Assembly (NCBI GenBank): GCA_017626355.1
Contig: JAGAIY010000014.1
Coordinates: 1 to 64,000, forward strand
Direction: 5' to 3'
Origin: Bacteroidales bacterium
Lineage (GTDB): Bacteria > Bacteroidota > Bacteroidia > Bacteroidales > UBA932
Length of the DNA: 64,000 nucleotides
A program made the translations under genes and the position numbers. The notes under the pieces are model-generated. The model ran no database searches and was not told the origin of the DNA. It saw only the letters and a program-made list of their open reading frames with translations. Every line of letters begins with the position of its first letter. Position 1 is the stretch's first letter. This document shows positions 1 through 8,834 of this stretch, piece by piece.

Positions 1-3
1 TAC

Positions 4-115
<112 letters not shown>

Positions 116-125
116 TTCTTATACG

Positions 126-160
126 ACACCCTGTCATCATCGATGACGGGGTGTTTTGTT
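126..160 (+). terminator. Rho-independent terminator of the rRNA operon
   Basis: A 13-bp stem (126-138 with 142-154, one G-T pair) closes a 3-nt loop and runs into TTTTGTT. It starts 11 nt after the 5S gene, so it should end rRNA transcription. Confidence 0.9.
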
Positions 161-202
161 ATGCCCGAATTGAGGACTTTAGTCCTCAGTATAGTGAATT
201 TG

Positions 203-234
203 TTTGTCATTTGGCGGATTTTTTTATAGTTTTG
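203..234 (+). promoter_or_regulatory. Bacteroides-type promoter of the XylR-like regulator
   Basis: TTTG (203-206) and TAGTTTTG (227-234) are separated by 20 bp, a full match to the Bacteroidota primary-sigma consensus TTTG-N19-21-TAnnTTTG. Transcription would start near 241, giving a very short leader before the ATG at 251. Confidence 0.75.
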
Positions 235-250
235 TAAAAATTGTACTGCT

Positions 251-1453
251 ATGGCAAGAATTATAATGATGACAGACTTCTCCGAGTCTTATCCCAGACG
301 TCTTCTCATCGGTGTTGCTAAGTATGCACATGATATCGGAGAGGCATGGACTCTATGTCGTTTGAACACAACTGACAGAGATAAATATGAAACCGAGTCA
401 CTTGTCGATTATGCAAAGCGTTTTCAAGCTGATGTCATAATCGGACAGTTTCTTAAGACTGATGATCTTTCCGCATTCAAGAAAGCAGGGATTATCCCTA
501 TAGCTCAGGAATTTTCTTCAAGGAATACTACCATCATTAATATTACAGGTGAGCATCATAAGGCCGGTAGGATAGGTGCCGAATACTTCATTAACAAAGG
601 ATTCCATAATTTCGCCTACTTGGGAATGGAGGATGTAGTCTGGTCGGATGAGCGTCTTGAGGGTTTCAGACAGGCAGTACTTGAGTCCGACAAGTCATAT
701 ACGTTTTCGGAATTCAAGCTCCCTCAGCCGTATATATGGCAGAATCTTGACATGACTGAACTTTCGACTTGGATAAAGTCCCTGCCTAAACCTGTAGCCA
801 TTATGGCCTGCGATGACAATCAGGCCTTTCTTGTAGTTGAAGTCTCCAGAAATCTGGCTCTGACGGAGAATGAGACCCGTCTCAGGATTCCTGATGATGT
901 GGCTGTGCTCGGTGTAGATAACGATGAATCCATATGCAGCCTTTCCTATCCTAATCTCTCCTCAATAAATCAGGAGGTTGAGAAAGGCGGCTATGAACTT
1001 GCGCGCTATATAGATACATGTCTGAAAAATCCGAATGCGCCACAGAAGAATATAGTTGTGCCTATCGGAAATGTCATTTCCCGTCAGTCATCCGATATCT
1101 TTGTCAATGACGACCCGTCGATAGCCAAGGTTCTGCGGTATATCCATGAGAACATCGCTACAAAGATTTCAGTCAATGACATAGTCTCCGAGGTCCCTCT
1201 TTCACGAAGGCTCCTTGAATCGAGGTTCAAGAAGGAAATGGGCACATCCATATATGACTACATAATACGGATAAGAATTGAAAAGATCGCTGAGCTGCTC
1301 AGAGATGGAAAGACTGTGTCTGAAGCAGCCTTCGAACTGGGCCTGACTGATATCAAGAATGTATCCCGCTCATTCAAGAGACTCATGGGCTGTACGCCTT
1401 CTGAGTATCGGGACAGCAGGATGGTTTCTGAAGAAGAGGGCCTGCAGGGATGA
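251..1453 (+). CDS. XylR-like regulator: LacI-type sugar sensor fused to a C-terminal AraC-type HTH
   Basis: This is probably a sugar-responsive transcription factor for the glycan operon that follows. Residues ~1-275 look like a periplasmic-binding-protein-like ligand domain as in LacI, but with no N-terminal HTH. Residues ~285-390 form an AraC/HTH_18 domain, with the recognition-helix region LGLTDIKNVSRSFKRLMG and a PSEYR end. This order matches the XylR subgroup. At 400 aa it is full length. It lies on the same strand 103 bp upstream of the GH92 gene and has its own promoter. The ligand cannot be read from the sequence; mannose or a related sugar is inferred from the neighbours. Confidence 0.85.
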   Translation: MARIIMMTDFSESYPRRLLIGVAKYAHDIGEAWTLCRLNTTDRDKYETESLVDYAKRFQADVIIGQFLKTDDLSAFKKAGIIPIAQEFSSRNTTIINITGEHHKAGRIGAEYFINKGFHNFAYLGMEDVVWSDERLEGFRQAVLESDKSYTFSEFKLPQPYIWQNLDMTELSTWIKSLPKPVAIMACDDNQAFLVVEVSRNLALTENETRLRIPDDVAVLGVDNDESICSLSYPNLSSINQEVEKGGYELARYIDTCLKNPNAPQKNIVVPIGNVISRQSSDIFVNDDPSIAKVLRYIHENIATKISVNDIVSEVPLSRRLLESRFKKEMGTSIYDYIIRIRIEKIAELLRDGKTVSEAAFELGLTDIKNVSRSFKRLMGCTPSEYRDSRMVSEEEGLQG

Positions 1454-1513
1454 TATTTTGTTTTTTGAGGATATTTTAGCGCAATATGCGCACGAAACGG
1501 CAGTTAACTTATA

Positions 1514-1521
1514 TAATTTTG
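1514..1521 (+). promoter_or_regulatory. Candidate -7 element of the glycan operon promoter
   Basis: TAATTTTG matches the Bacteroidota -7 motif TAnnTTTG and lies 36 nt before the GH92 start. No good -33 TTTG sits about 20 bp upstream, which would fit a promoter that needs the neighbouring activator. That last point is inference. Confidence 0.45.
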
Positions 1522-1556
1522 TAGAAAATTAATAACCATAGATCTATTATAATACG

Positions 1557-4433
1557 ATGAAGCGCTTTTTATTTTCGCTCCTCGCAGTCATGACTCTTGC
1601 TGGCTGTGCGGAGAATCTTGCACCTGTTGATTATGTTGATCCTATGATCGGAACGGGCTTCCATGCCCACACATATCCAGGTGCTACTGCACCTTTCGGA
1701 ATGGTTCAGCTCAGCCCTGATACAAGGGTCGGCGGCTGGGATGCCTGCTCAGGCTATCATTATTCCGACAATACAATCCTCGGTTTCTCGCATACACATC
1801 TCAGCGGAACAGGTTGTGCAGACCTTTCGGACATTCTTTTCTATCCTACTGTAAAGGCTGTCAAAGCCGACGGAGATGCGTACGAATGTCCTGCACACAT
1901 CTTTTCTCATGATGACGAGGTGGCAAAACCGGGCTATTATTCTGTTGAGATGGACAATGGTGCCATCATGGCTGAACTTACTGCAACTCCTCGCACAGGT
2001 GTTCACAGATACACATTCAACGAGGGTGATGTAAGAGCTATCGTCATCGACCTCAAGCACACAGTGGCGGCTCCGGACGAGACCTTCAAGAGCAGTAACT
2101 TCAAGCTCATTTCAGACACTGAGATTCAGGGTTACAAGAATACAGATGCTTTCGTTCCTGACCAGCATCAGTATTTTTCAGCTCGTTTCTCTGAGCCGTT
2201 CAAGGCTGAAATCCTTTCGGATGCCTATGCACTCCTTACCTTCTCACCTGATGTGGATGAGGTTACTGCAGCTGTATCCCTTTCAGCCGTTTCATACGAG
2301 AATGCGCAGGCAAACGGCCTTGCAGAGGTTCCTGTACTTGATTTTGACAAGGTAAAGGCTGAGGCTCATGCTGCTTGGGCAGAGGAGATGAACGATATCG
2401 TTGTAAAGGGCGGTACCAAGGCTCAGAAGATAAATTTCTACACAGCGGTCTATCACACAAAGATCTGCCCTAACCTGATGAGCGATGTAGACGGAAGCTT
2501 CCGCAGACATGACAATACCATCGGTAAGGTGGCACAGGGTAATTCATATTATTCGACTTTCTCTATCTGGGATACTTTCCGTGCATGGAATCCTCTCCAG
2601 ACCATCATCAATACTGAACTTGTGGATGATATGGTATACAGCATGCTGGAGATGTACAGATATTCAGGTGAACTTCCATTGTGGCCTCTCTGCTCAGGCG
2701 AGACCAACTGTATGATCGGATATCATGCTGTTTCTGTCATCGCCGATGCATATATGAAGGGAATCAGAAACTTCGATGCAGAGTATGCTCTCGAGGCTAT
2801 GGTAAAGTCTTCGAACATCAACAGAAAGGGTTCTGAACTTTATACAAAGCATGATTTCCTTCCAGCAAACAGAGCCAAGGAGTCTGTATCCATCACACTG
2901 GAATTCGTTTATGACGACTGGACTATCGCAAGAATGGCCGAGGCTCTCGGCAAGGAGGATATCGCCAAGGAGTACTACGAGCGCGCTCTCAACTATATGA
3001 ATGTATTTGACGGAAGCACATGCTTCTTCAGAGGACGCAATCTCGACGGTACATGGGTGACTCCGTTCCAGCCTTCCGCTACAGGACGTGACTTTACAGA
3101 GGCTACTCCATGGCATTATCGTTTCTTCGTTCCTCACGATGTGAACGGTCTCATGAAGAACTATCCTTCAAAGGAAGCCTTCATCAAGGCTCTTGACGAC
3201 CTCTTCACTCTTGAGACAGAAATGGATATCGAGGTTTCTGATGTAACAGGTCTCAAGGGCCAGTATGCTCACGGTAATGAGCCGAGCCACCATATGGCAT
3301 ATCTTTTCAGCTATGTCGGCCAGCCTTGGAAGACCCAGAAGTATACCCGCGAACTTCTTGATGAGATGTATACGCCTACACCTGATGGTATCATCGGTAA
3401 CGAGGATGCCGGCCAGATGTCTGCATGGTATGTGCTTTCTGCTCTCGGATTCTATTCAGTATGTCCGGGCTCGAACGAGTTCGTTCTTACTACACCTCTC
3501 TTTGACGAGGCTGTGGTCAAGCTCGCAAACGGCAAGACCCTTACCATCAAGGCTGCAGGTGCTGCCAAGAAGCACTATGTCAAGGATGTTGTCCTCAATG
3601 GCAAGAAAATCGATGTCAATTACCTCACATACGACCAGATCATGAATGGCGGTGAGCTTGTATATACACTTTCTGCCGAGCCTTGCATGGAAAGAGGAAC
3701 AGCTCCGGAGGCAGCTCCATATTCGCTCACTAAGGCTGATATCGTTCCTGCTCCATACACAGAGGCTCAGAGCTACCTCTTCGAGGGTGATCTTGAGGTC
3801 GAGCTGAAGGTCAATGCAGATGCTCAGATCCGTTACACTCTTGACGGCAGCGAGCCTACAGAGAAATCGCCTCTCTATGAGTCTCCTTTCACAATCACCA
3901 AGTCTTGCGTCATCAAGGCCAAGGCATTCAAGGGCGGTGTTGAGAGCCGTACAATGGTTCTCGACGCAGTCAAGGCTGAGAATATCCCTGCAGTGTCAAG
4001 GAAGCTTACTGTAAACGGAGTGAATTACGAGTACTATGAGGGAACAATGTTCAAGACAAATATGATCAGAAAGGGTACTCTCGTTGAAAAGGGTACTATG
4101 CCTGAGCCTACCATAGCCAATGCCCGTCTTACCGATCATTACGGTTATGTGTTCGAAGGATATGTGAACGTTCCTGAGGATGGTATCTGGGAGTTCATGA
4201 CCAAGACTGATGACGGTAGCGTAATGTATGTGGACGGCCAGCTTGTAGTCGACAATGACGGTGGCCATGCCGAGGTTCTCGCATCCGGCCGAATCGCTCT
4301 CGCGAAGGGCTTCCACAAGTACCAGATCCTTTATTTCGAGGATTATGAAGGCGAGGCCTTCAGCTGGGGATGGAAGGCTCCGGGTCAGACCGAGTTCACT
4401 TCTGTTCCTAAGGATGTTTTGTTCTGCAGATAA
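1557..4433 (+). CDS. GH92 alpha-mannosidase, lipoprotein, with chitobiase-like and PA14 C-terminal domains
   Basis: GH92 enzymes are calcium-dependent exo-alpha-mannosidases that trim N-glycans or yeast mannan. The N-terminus is a lipoprotein signal with lipobox LAGC (Cys19), so it should be attached to a membrane and face the periplasm or cell surface. The GH92 body runs to about residue 720. It holds GFSHTHLSGTG near 75, GNEPSHH with the expected acid Glu575, and GNEDAGQMSAW (614-624), where the base and calcium ligands lie. A small domain with YTLDGSEPT (~760-800) resembles the Fn3-like repeat of chitobiase. Residues ~825-955 look like PA14, a likely carbohydrate-binding module. It is the first gene of the operon, 6 nt before the next. 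Linkage specificity is unknown. Confidence 0.95.
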   Translation: MKRFLFSLLAVMTLAGCAENLAPVDYVDPMIGTGFHAHTYPGATAPFGMVQLSPDTRVGGWDACSGYHYSDNTILGFSHTHLSGTGCADLSDILFYPTVKAVKADGDAYECPAHIFSHDDEVAKPGYYSVEMDNGAIMAELTATPRTGVHRYTFNEGDVRAIVIDLKHTVAAPDETFKSSNFKLISDTEIQGYKNTDAFVPDQHQYFSARFSEPFKAEILSDAYALLTFSPDVDEVTAAVSLSAVSYENAQANGLAEVPVLDFDKVKAEAHAAWAEEMNDIVVKGGTKAQKINFYTAVYHTKICPNLMSDVDGSFRRHDNTIGKVAQGNSYYSTFSIWDTFRAWNPLQTIINTELVDDMVYSMLEMYRYSGELPLWPLCSGETNCMIGYHAVSVIADAYMKGIRNFDAEYALEAMVKSSNINRKGSELYTKHDFLPANRAKESVSITLEFVYDDWTIARMAEALGKEDIAKEYYERALNYMNVFDGSTCFFRGRNLDGTWVTPFQPSATGRDFTEATPWHYRFFVPHDVNGLMKNYPSKEAFIKALDDLFTLETEMDIEVSDVTGLKGQYAHGNEPSHHMAYLFSYVGQPWKTQKYTRELLDEMYTPTPDGIIGNEDAGQMSAWYVLSALGFYSVCPGSNEFVLTTPLFDEAVVKLANGKTLTIKAAGAAKKHYVKDVVLNGKKIDVNYLTYDQIMNGGELVYTLSAEPCMERGTAPEAAPYSLTKADIVPAPYTEAQSYLFEGDLEVELKVNADAQIRYTLDGSEPTEKSPLYESPFTITKSCVIKAKAFKGGVESRTMVLDAVKAENIPAVSRKLTVNGVNYEYYEGTMFKTNMIRKGTLVEKGTMPEPTIANARLTDHYGYVFEGYVNVPEDGIWEFMTKTDDGSVMYVDGQLVVDNDGGHAEVLASGRIALAKGFHKYQILYFEDYEGEAFSWGWKAPGQTEFTSVPKDVLFCR

Positions 4434-4439
4434 GATATT

Positions 4440-6374
4440 ATGAAAAGAATATTCGCAACATTTTTGACTTTGGCTTCTGTGCTGATAGGTATGAACCTGT
4501 CAGCGCAGGAGTATCCTGTTCTGCTCCATTCGCATAATGATTATTGGAGGCCTGCTCCATTCTGGACGGCATATTCATATAAGCTTTATTCGTATGAAGC
4601 TGATGTGTATCTTGTTGACGGTGTTGTCTGTGTCGCTCATGACAGGGAGGATATAAAACCCGAGAACAACATAGAGAGCCTTTATATAGAGCCGATGGTT
4701 TCTGTATATAAGGCCAACGGCGGCAAGCCGTGGGAGGATGCGAAGCATGGAATCCAGCTCATGGTGGATATCAAGGATGAGACGGATCCTACAATGGCGG
4801 CCCTTGTAGAGGCATTCGGAAAATATCCGGAGGTCTTTGACCGTTCTGTCAATCCATACGGTGTTCAGATTGTAATCACTGGAAACTTTCCTGATCCGGA
4901 GGACTTTGACAAGTGGCCGGCTTATATGGGAATCGATGGCCGTTTCGATGAAGAATATACTCCTGAGCAGTTTGAAAGGGTTGTCATGTTCAGTGCGCCT
5001 TTATCAGATTATGTGAGATGGAACGGTAAGGGAACGATGATTCCTGAGCAGGAAGCTGAGCTCAAGAAGGCGATAGACAAGGCTCACAGCATGAATCGTC
5101 CTGTCCGTTTCTGGGGTACGCCGGAGTATGAGACCATGTATTATACCTTCTACAATCTCGGTATAGACTTCATCAATACGGATGAACCGGAACTTGCTTC
5201 TGTCTTCTACAGGGATTATGCGAACAAGAATTTTCAGATAGGTGCTGCGTCTTCTTCGCAGGGAGGAGTTACACGCTTCGCTAATCTTGACAAGACCACA
5301 AGGGATTTCGCCGGTTTCCAGAATGATAAGCTTCAGCTTTCAAAGGGCGTAGAAGTATATGAGCCGGAATATGGCAAGACCGGAAAGAAGGTGAAGAATG
5401 TCATCTTCCTTATCGGAGACGGTTTCGGCCTCAATCAGGCGACAGCTGCGTACTATGCCAACAAGGGCGCTCTTACGATTATGAACATCAATAACATAGG
5501 CTTCCAGGTAAATAATGCTCTCGGTGCATTCACAACCGATTCAGCTGCTGCCGGAAGTGCTCTCGCCACAGGTGAAAGTCATGCGAACAGGCACATTTCT
5601 TCAACAGTTGACGGTCAGGCTATCCCGTCTCTCAGTGACTTCTTCGATGAGAAGGGTTATGCTGTAGGTGTGATGACTCTTGGAAATGTCGCAGATGCGA
5701 CTCCTTCCGCTTTCTACGGACATAGCACGGAAAGGGACAATGCTGATGAGATAACCAGATATCTTCTTGACGGTAAGCTCGACCTGCTCTGCGGAAGCGG
5801 TATGCGTGAGTTCACACGCAGGAATGACGGTGTCGATTTCGTAGGCGAACTCAAGAAGGCAGGATACGCTTTCATTACTGATGCCTCACAGATCGATGAG
5901 CAGAACGGAAAGGTGATCTGCATAGATGAGAGAATGGACGAGGCAGTGGAGGAATCCACCCTTGAGTTCCTTGCTGATGCGACAAGGGATGCTATCGACC
6001 TTCTTCAGGACCAGAGCAAGAAGGGCTTCTTCCTTATGGTAGAAGGTGCGAAGATCGATTATGCCGGCCATGCCAAGAGCCTTCCGGGTTCTGTTATCGA
6101 GACTCTCAGCTTCGATCTTGCAGTCGCGGAAGCGCTCAAGTTCGCTGATGAGGACGGTGAGACCCTTGTTGTGGTGACAGGCGATCATGAGACAGGAGGT
6201 CTTGTCCTTCTTGACGGAAACGCAGAGACAGGACATATCATGGGAACTTACGTGACAAACGACCATACTCCTGCCATGCTTCCTGTCTATTCGTACGGAC
6301 CGGGATCGGATAAGTTTACAGGTACATACATGAATACGGAAATAGCCCGTAGAATCAAGGAAATGATAAAATAA
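4440..6374 (+). CDS. Secreted fusion: PLC-like (AIM6-type) phosphodiesterase domain plus alkaline phosphatase
   Basis: A signal peptide ending LSAQ (residues ~1-22) directs export. Residues ~25-270 resemble the PI-PLC/GDPD-like TIM-barrel fold of the AIM6 group: HSHNDY near 31, EADVYL, VAHD, LMVDIKD and INTDEPE are all visible. Residues ~318-644 are an alkaline phosphatase, with metal ligand Asp327 in IGDG, the catalytic Ser368 in TTDSAAAGSA, and GDHETGG (581-587). It may therefore cleave a phosphodiester and then remove the phosphate. It sits between a mannosidase and another glycosidase (gaps of 6 and 7 nt), so a phosphorylated glycan or glycolipid is a plausible substrate. Whether the first domain is catalytic is not shown. 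Confidence 0.88.
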   Translation: MKRIFATFLTLASVLIGMNLSAQEYPVLLHSHNDYWRPAPFWTAYSYKLYSYEADVYLVDGVVCVAHDREDIKPENNIESLYIEPMVSVYKANGGKPWEDAKHGIQLMVDIKDETDPTMAALVEAFGKYPEVFDRSVNPYGVQIVITGNFPDPEDFDKWPAYMGIDGRFDEEYTPEQFERVVMFSAPLSDYVRWNGKGTMIPEQEAELKKAIDKAHSMNRPVRFWGTPEYETMYYTFYNLGIDFINTDEPELASVFYRDYANKNFQIGAASSSQGGVTRFANLDKTTRDFAGFQNDKLQLSKGVEVYEPEYGKTGKKVKNVIFLIGDGFGLNQATAAYYANKGALTIMNINNIGFQVNNALGAFTTDSAAAGSALATGESHANRHISSTVDGQAIPSLSDFFDEKGYAVGVMTLGNVADATPSAFYGHSTERDNADEITRYLLDGKLDLLCGSGMREFTRRNDGVDFVGELKKAGYAFITDASQIDEQNGKVICIDERMDEAVEESTLEFLADATRDAIDLLQDQSKKGFFLMVEGAKIDYAGHAKSLPGSVIETLSFDLAVAEALKFADEDGETLVVVTGDHETGGLVLLDGNAETGHIMGTYVTNDHTPAMLPVYSYGPGSDKFTGTYMNTEIARRIKEMIK

Positions 6375-6381
6375 TCAAGAT

Positions 6382-7986
6382 ATGTTCAAAAGATTTTTCA
6401 TAGCATTGGCAGCTGTCGTTCTTTGCGGCCAGCTCAATGCCCAGGATCTCAAGTCAGGTCCTTATCAGCTCCCTTACAAGAATACATATGTTAAGAATGT
6501 ATTTGTAGCGGAGAACCCATATCGTACTGCAGCTCCTGAAATTGTGCAGCCTAAGTCATATGAAGAGGCTAAGAAGATCCTTCCGTCTCCTGTATGGGAA
6601 GGCCATCAGCAGGAGATCGACATGTACTGGCATGCATGGAAGATTGCCATAGGCAACATCCGTCATCCGCAGGAGGGTTCAGGATTCACTGCTTCGTATC
6701 TTGATGTAGCCTATAACGGCAATATCTTCATGTGGGACTCATGCTTCATGATGCTTTTCGCAAGATACGGCTACCAGTATTTCCCATTCCAGAAGTCGCT
6801 TGACAACTTCTATGCAAAGCAGCATCCGGACGGCTTCATCTGCCGTGAGATCCGTGCAGACGGTTCTGACTGCTTCGAAAGATATGACCCTACTTCTACA
6901 GGTCCGAACCTTCTTCCATGGGTGGAGCTCGAGTATTTCCGTCAGTTCGGCGACATCGACCGTCTCCACCGTATCTTCCCTGCACTCTGCGGTTATGCAA
7001 AGTGGTGGAAGCTCAACCGTACATGGCAGAACGGAACATATTGGTCAAGCGGATGGGGTACAGGTATGGACAACATGCCTCGCGTGGACGATGAATACAG
7101 CCCTATCTACTCACATGGACATATGGTATGGCTCGATACAAACCTCCAGCAGATTCTCGTGAACGAGTCTCTTCTCCAGATCGGATTCTACATCGAGCGC
7201 TGGCAGGAGATCGAAGATATGGAGGATGAGATCAAGCATCTTACCAAGTATGTGAACGAGCAGCTCTGGAGCGATGAGACCAACTTCCTCCATGACCAGT
7301 ATGCAGATGGTTCTCTTTGCCCTACAAAGGGTATCAGCGCGTTCTGGGCTCTTCAGGTGGATGCTCTCGAGAAGGACCGTCTCGACAAGATCGTGGCTCA
7401 TCTCGACAACGAGGCCGAGTTCGACCGTCCTCAGCGCGTACCTTCCCTCTCTGCAGACCATAAGAAGTACAATCCTAAGGGACGTTACTGGCAGGGCGGC
7501 GTATGGCCGGGTGCTACTTATATGGTAATTGACGGACTCTACAACAAGAACTATCGTCAGAAGGCTTATGAAGTGGCTTCCGATCATTACAACGCAGTGT
7601 TCCAGGTATGGAAGGATACAGGTACATTCTGGGAATATTACTCACCAGAGGCAGTGGAGCCAGGCTTCATGGCAAGAAAGGATTTCGTCGGCTGGGCAGG
7701 TCTTCCGCCTATCGCCGTGTTCATAGAGTACATCCTCGGAATCCAGTCAAATTATGCTGAGAACAAGGTTGAGTGGACAGTCAACCAGCTTGAGGCTCAT
7801 GGTATCGACAGGTATCCTTTCGGACCTGAAGGCACCATCGACCTTAAGGTAGCAAAGCGCTCGTCTGCTTCTGCAAGACCGGTTGTGAGCGTCAGGACAG
7901 AGCAGCCGTTCGATCTCGTTGTAAACTGGGGTGACGGACAGACAAAGACAGTACGCGTTGAAAAGAGCGGTGACTACAGACTCTAA
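6382..7986 (+). CDS. Secreted GH63/trehalase-like (alpha/alpha)6 glycoside hydrolase
   Basis: A signal peptide (residues 1-20, ending LNAQ) is followed by an (alpha/alpha)6-barrel glycosidase of the trehalase/GH63/mannosylglycerate-hydrolase type. Family landmarks are FMWDSCFM near 118, SGWGTGMDNMPR with candidate acid Asp230, YWQGGVWPG near 370, and WEYYSPE with candidate base Glu418. At 534 aa it has a complete catalytic module. Related enzymes remove alpha-glucose or alpha-mannose groups, for example the glucose caps of N-glycans. Its place after a GH92 gene supports a glycan-trimming role, but the true substrate cannot be read. Automated annotation may call it trehalase, which is not supported here. 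Confidence 0.85.
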   Translation: MFKRFFIALAAVVLCGQLNAQDLKSGPYQLPYKNTYVKNVFVAENPYRTAAPEIVQPKSYEEAKKILPSPVWEGHQQEIDMYWHAWKIAIGNIRHPQEGSGFTASYLDVAYNGNIFMWDSCFMMLFARYGYQYFPFQKSLDNFYAKQHPDGFICREIRADGSDCFERYDPTSTGPNLLPWVELEYFRQFGDIDRLHRIFPALCGYAKWWKLNRTWQNGTYWSSGWGTGMDNMPRVDDEYSPIYSHGHMVWLDTNLQQILVNESLLQIGFYIERWQEIEDMEDEIKHLTKYVNEQLWSDETNFLHDQYADGSLCPTKGISAFWALQVDALEKDRLDKIVAHLDNEAEFDRPQRVPSLSADHKKYNPKGRYWQGGVWPGATYMVIDGLYNKNYRQKAYEVASDHYNAVFQVWKDTGTFWEYYSPEAVEPGFMARKDFVGWAGLPPIAVFIEYILGIQSNYAENKVEWTVNQLEAHGIDRYPFGPEGTIDLKVAKRSSASARPVVSVRTEQPFDLVVNWGDGQTKTVRVEKSGDYRL

Positions 7987-8009
7987 CAGGCATATAAAAT
8001 AACACTATA

Positions 8010-8834
8010 ATGACTATCGGAATAGATTTGGGCGGAACAAATGTACGTGTTGCGCTCGTAGATGACGGCAAGATACTCAAGGTAGTATCTGAGCCTACAA
8101 GATCAAAGGCTTCTCAGGAAGAAGTCCTTGAACATATAACCGGACTCATCGAGTCTGTAATTACTCCGGACGTTACCGCTATCGGTATGGGAGTGCCAGC
8201 GGTTGTGGATCTCGAGACAGGTACCGTATACGATGTGGTTGCCATTCCTTCGTGGAAGGAAGTGCCTGTAAAGGACATTCTTGAAAAGAAGTTCGGTGTC
8301 CCTGTTTCAGTGAACAATGACTGCAACTGCTTCGGACTTGGAGTGGCTCGCTATGGAGAAGCGAAGGGCTATCGTGATGTGGTGTGCGTAACTCTCGGAA
8401 CAGGTGTAGGCGGCTGCCTCATCATCGACGGCAAGCTCTACAGCGGTCAGAATACAGGTGCCGGAGAAATCGGCAATATCCCTTATCTTGACAAGGACTA
8501 TGAGTATTACTGCTCGAGCCGTGTCTTCGTGGGCAAGGGTACTACAGGCAAGGACCTGTTCATCAAGGCCGGAGAAGGCGATTCTGAGGCTCTTGCTCAG
8601 TGGGACGAGTTCGGAGGTCATATCGGCAAGCTGGTTTCGCTGATAATCAATGCTTATGACCCTCAGGTGATCGTCTTCGGAGGAAGCATCGCCGGTGCAT
8701 TCGATTTCTTCAAGGGAGGCATGTACAAGGAACTTGAGTCGTTCCCTTACCAGAGAAGCGTGGCAAGACTCAAGATAATGACATCATCTATTGATAATGC
8801 AGCCATTCTTGGAGCTGCCTCATTGTGTCTTTAA
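8010..8834 (+). CDS. ROK-family sugar kinase without the usual zinc motif
   Basis: This cytoplasmic ATP-dependent hexose or N-acetylhexosamine kinase probably phosphorylates a monosaccharide released by the neighbouring glycosidases. The N-terminal phosphate-binding loop IGIDLGGTN (residues 3-11) and the LGTGVGGCLIIDG segment are typical of ROK proteins. Two points are unusual. The sugar-binding ExGH motif reads EIGN (Glu153 to Asn156), so the His is replaced. The downstream CxCGxxGCxE zinc-binding cluster is absent (YYCSSRVFVGKG in its place). At 274 aa it is slightly short, fitting loss of the zinc loop. It overlaps the next gene by 1 nt (TAATG). Confidence 0.88.
   Translation: MTIGIDLGGTNVRVALVDDGKILKVVSEPTRSKASQEEVLEHITGLIESVITPDVTAIGMGVPAVVDLETGTVYDVVAIPSWKEVPVKDILEKKFGVPVSVNNDCNCFGLGVARYGEAKGYRDVVCVTLGTGVGGCLIIDGKLYSGQNTGAGEIGNIPYLDKDYEYYCSSRVFVGKGTTGKDLFIKAGEGDSEALAQWDEFGGHIGKLVSLIINAYDPQVIVFGGSIAGAFDFFKGGMYKELESFPYQRSVARLKIMTSSIDNAAILGAASLCL

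Noticed and set aside
6382..7986. Calling this gene a trehalase
   Set aside because: The fold class fits, but the GMDNMPR motif and the N-glycan-type neighbours suit the broader GH63/MGH group better.
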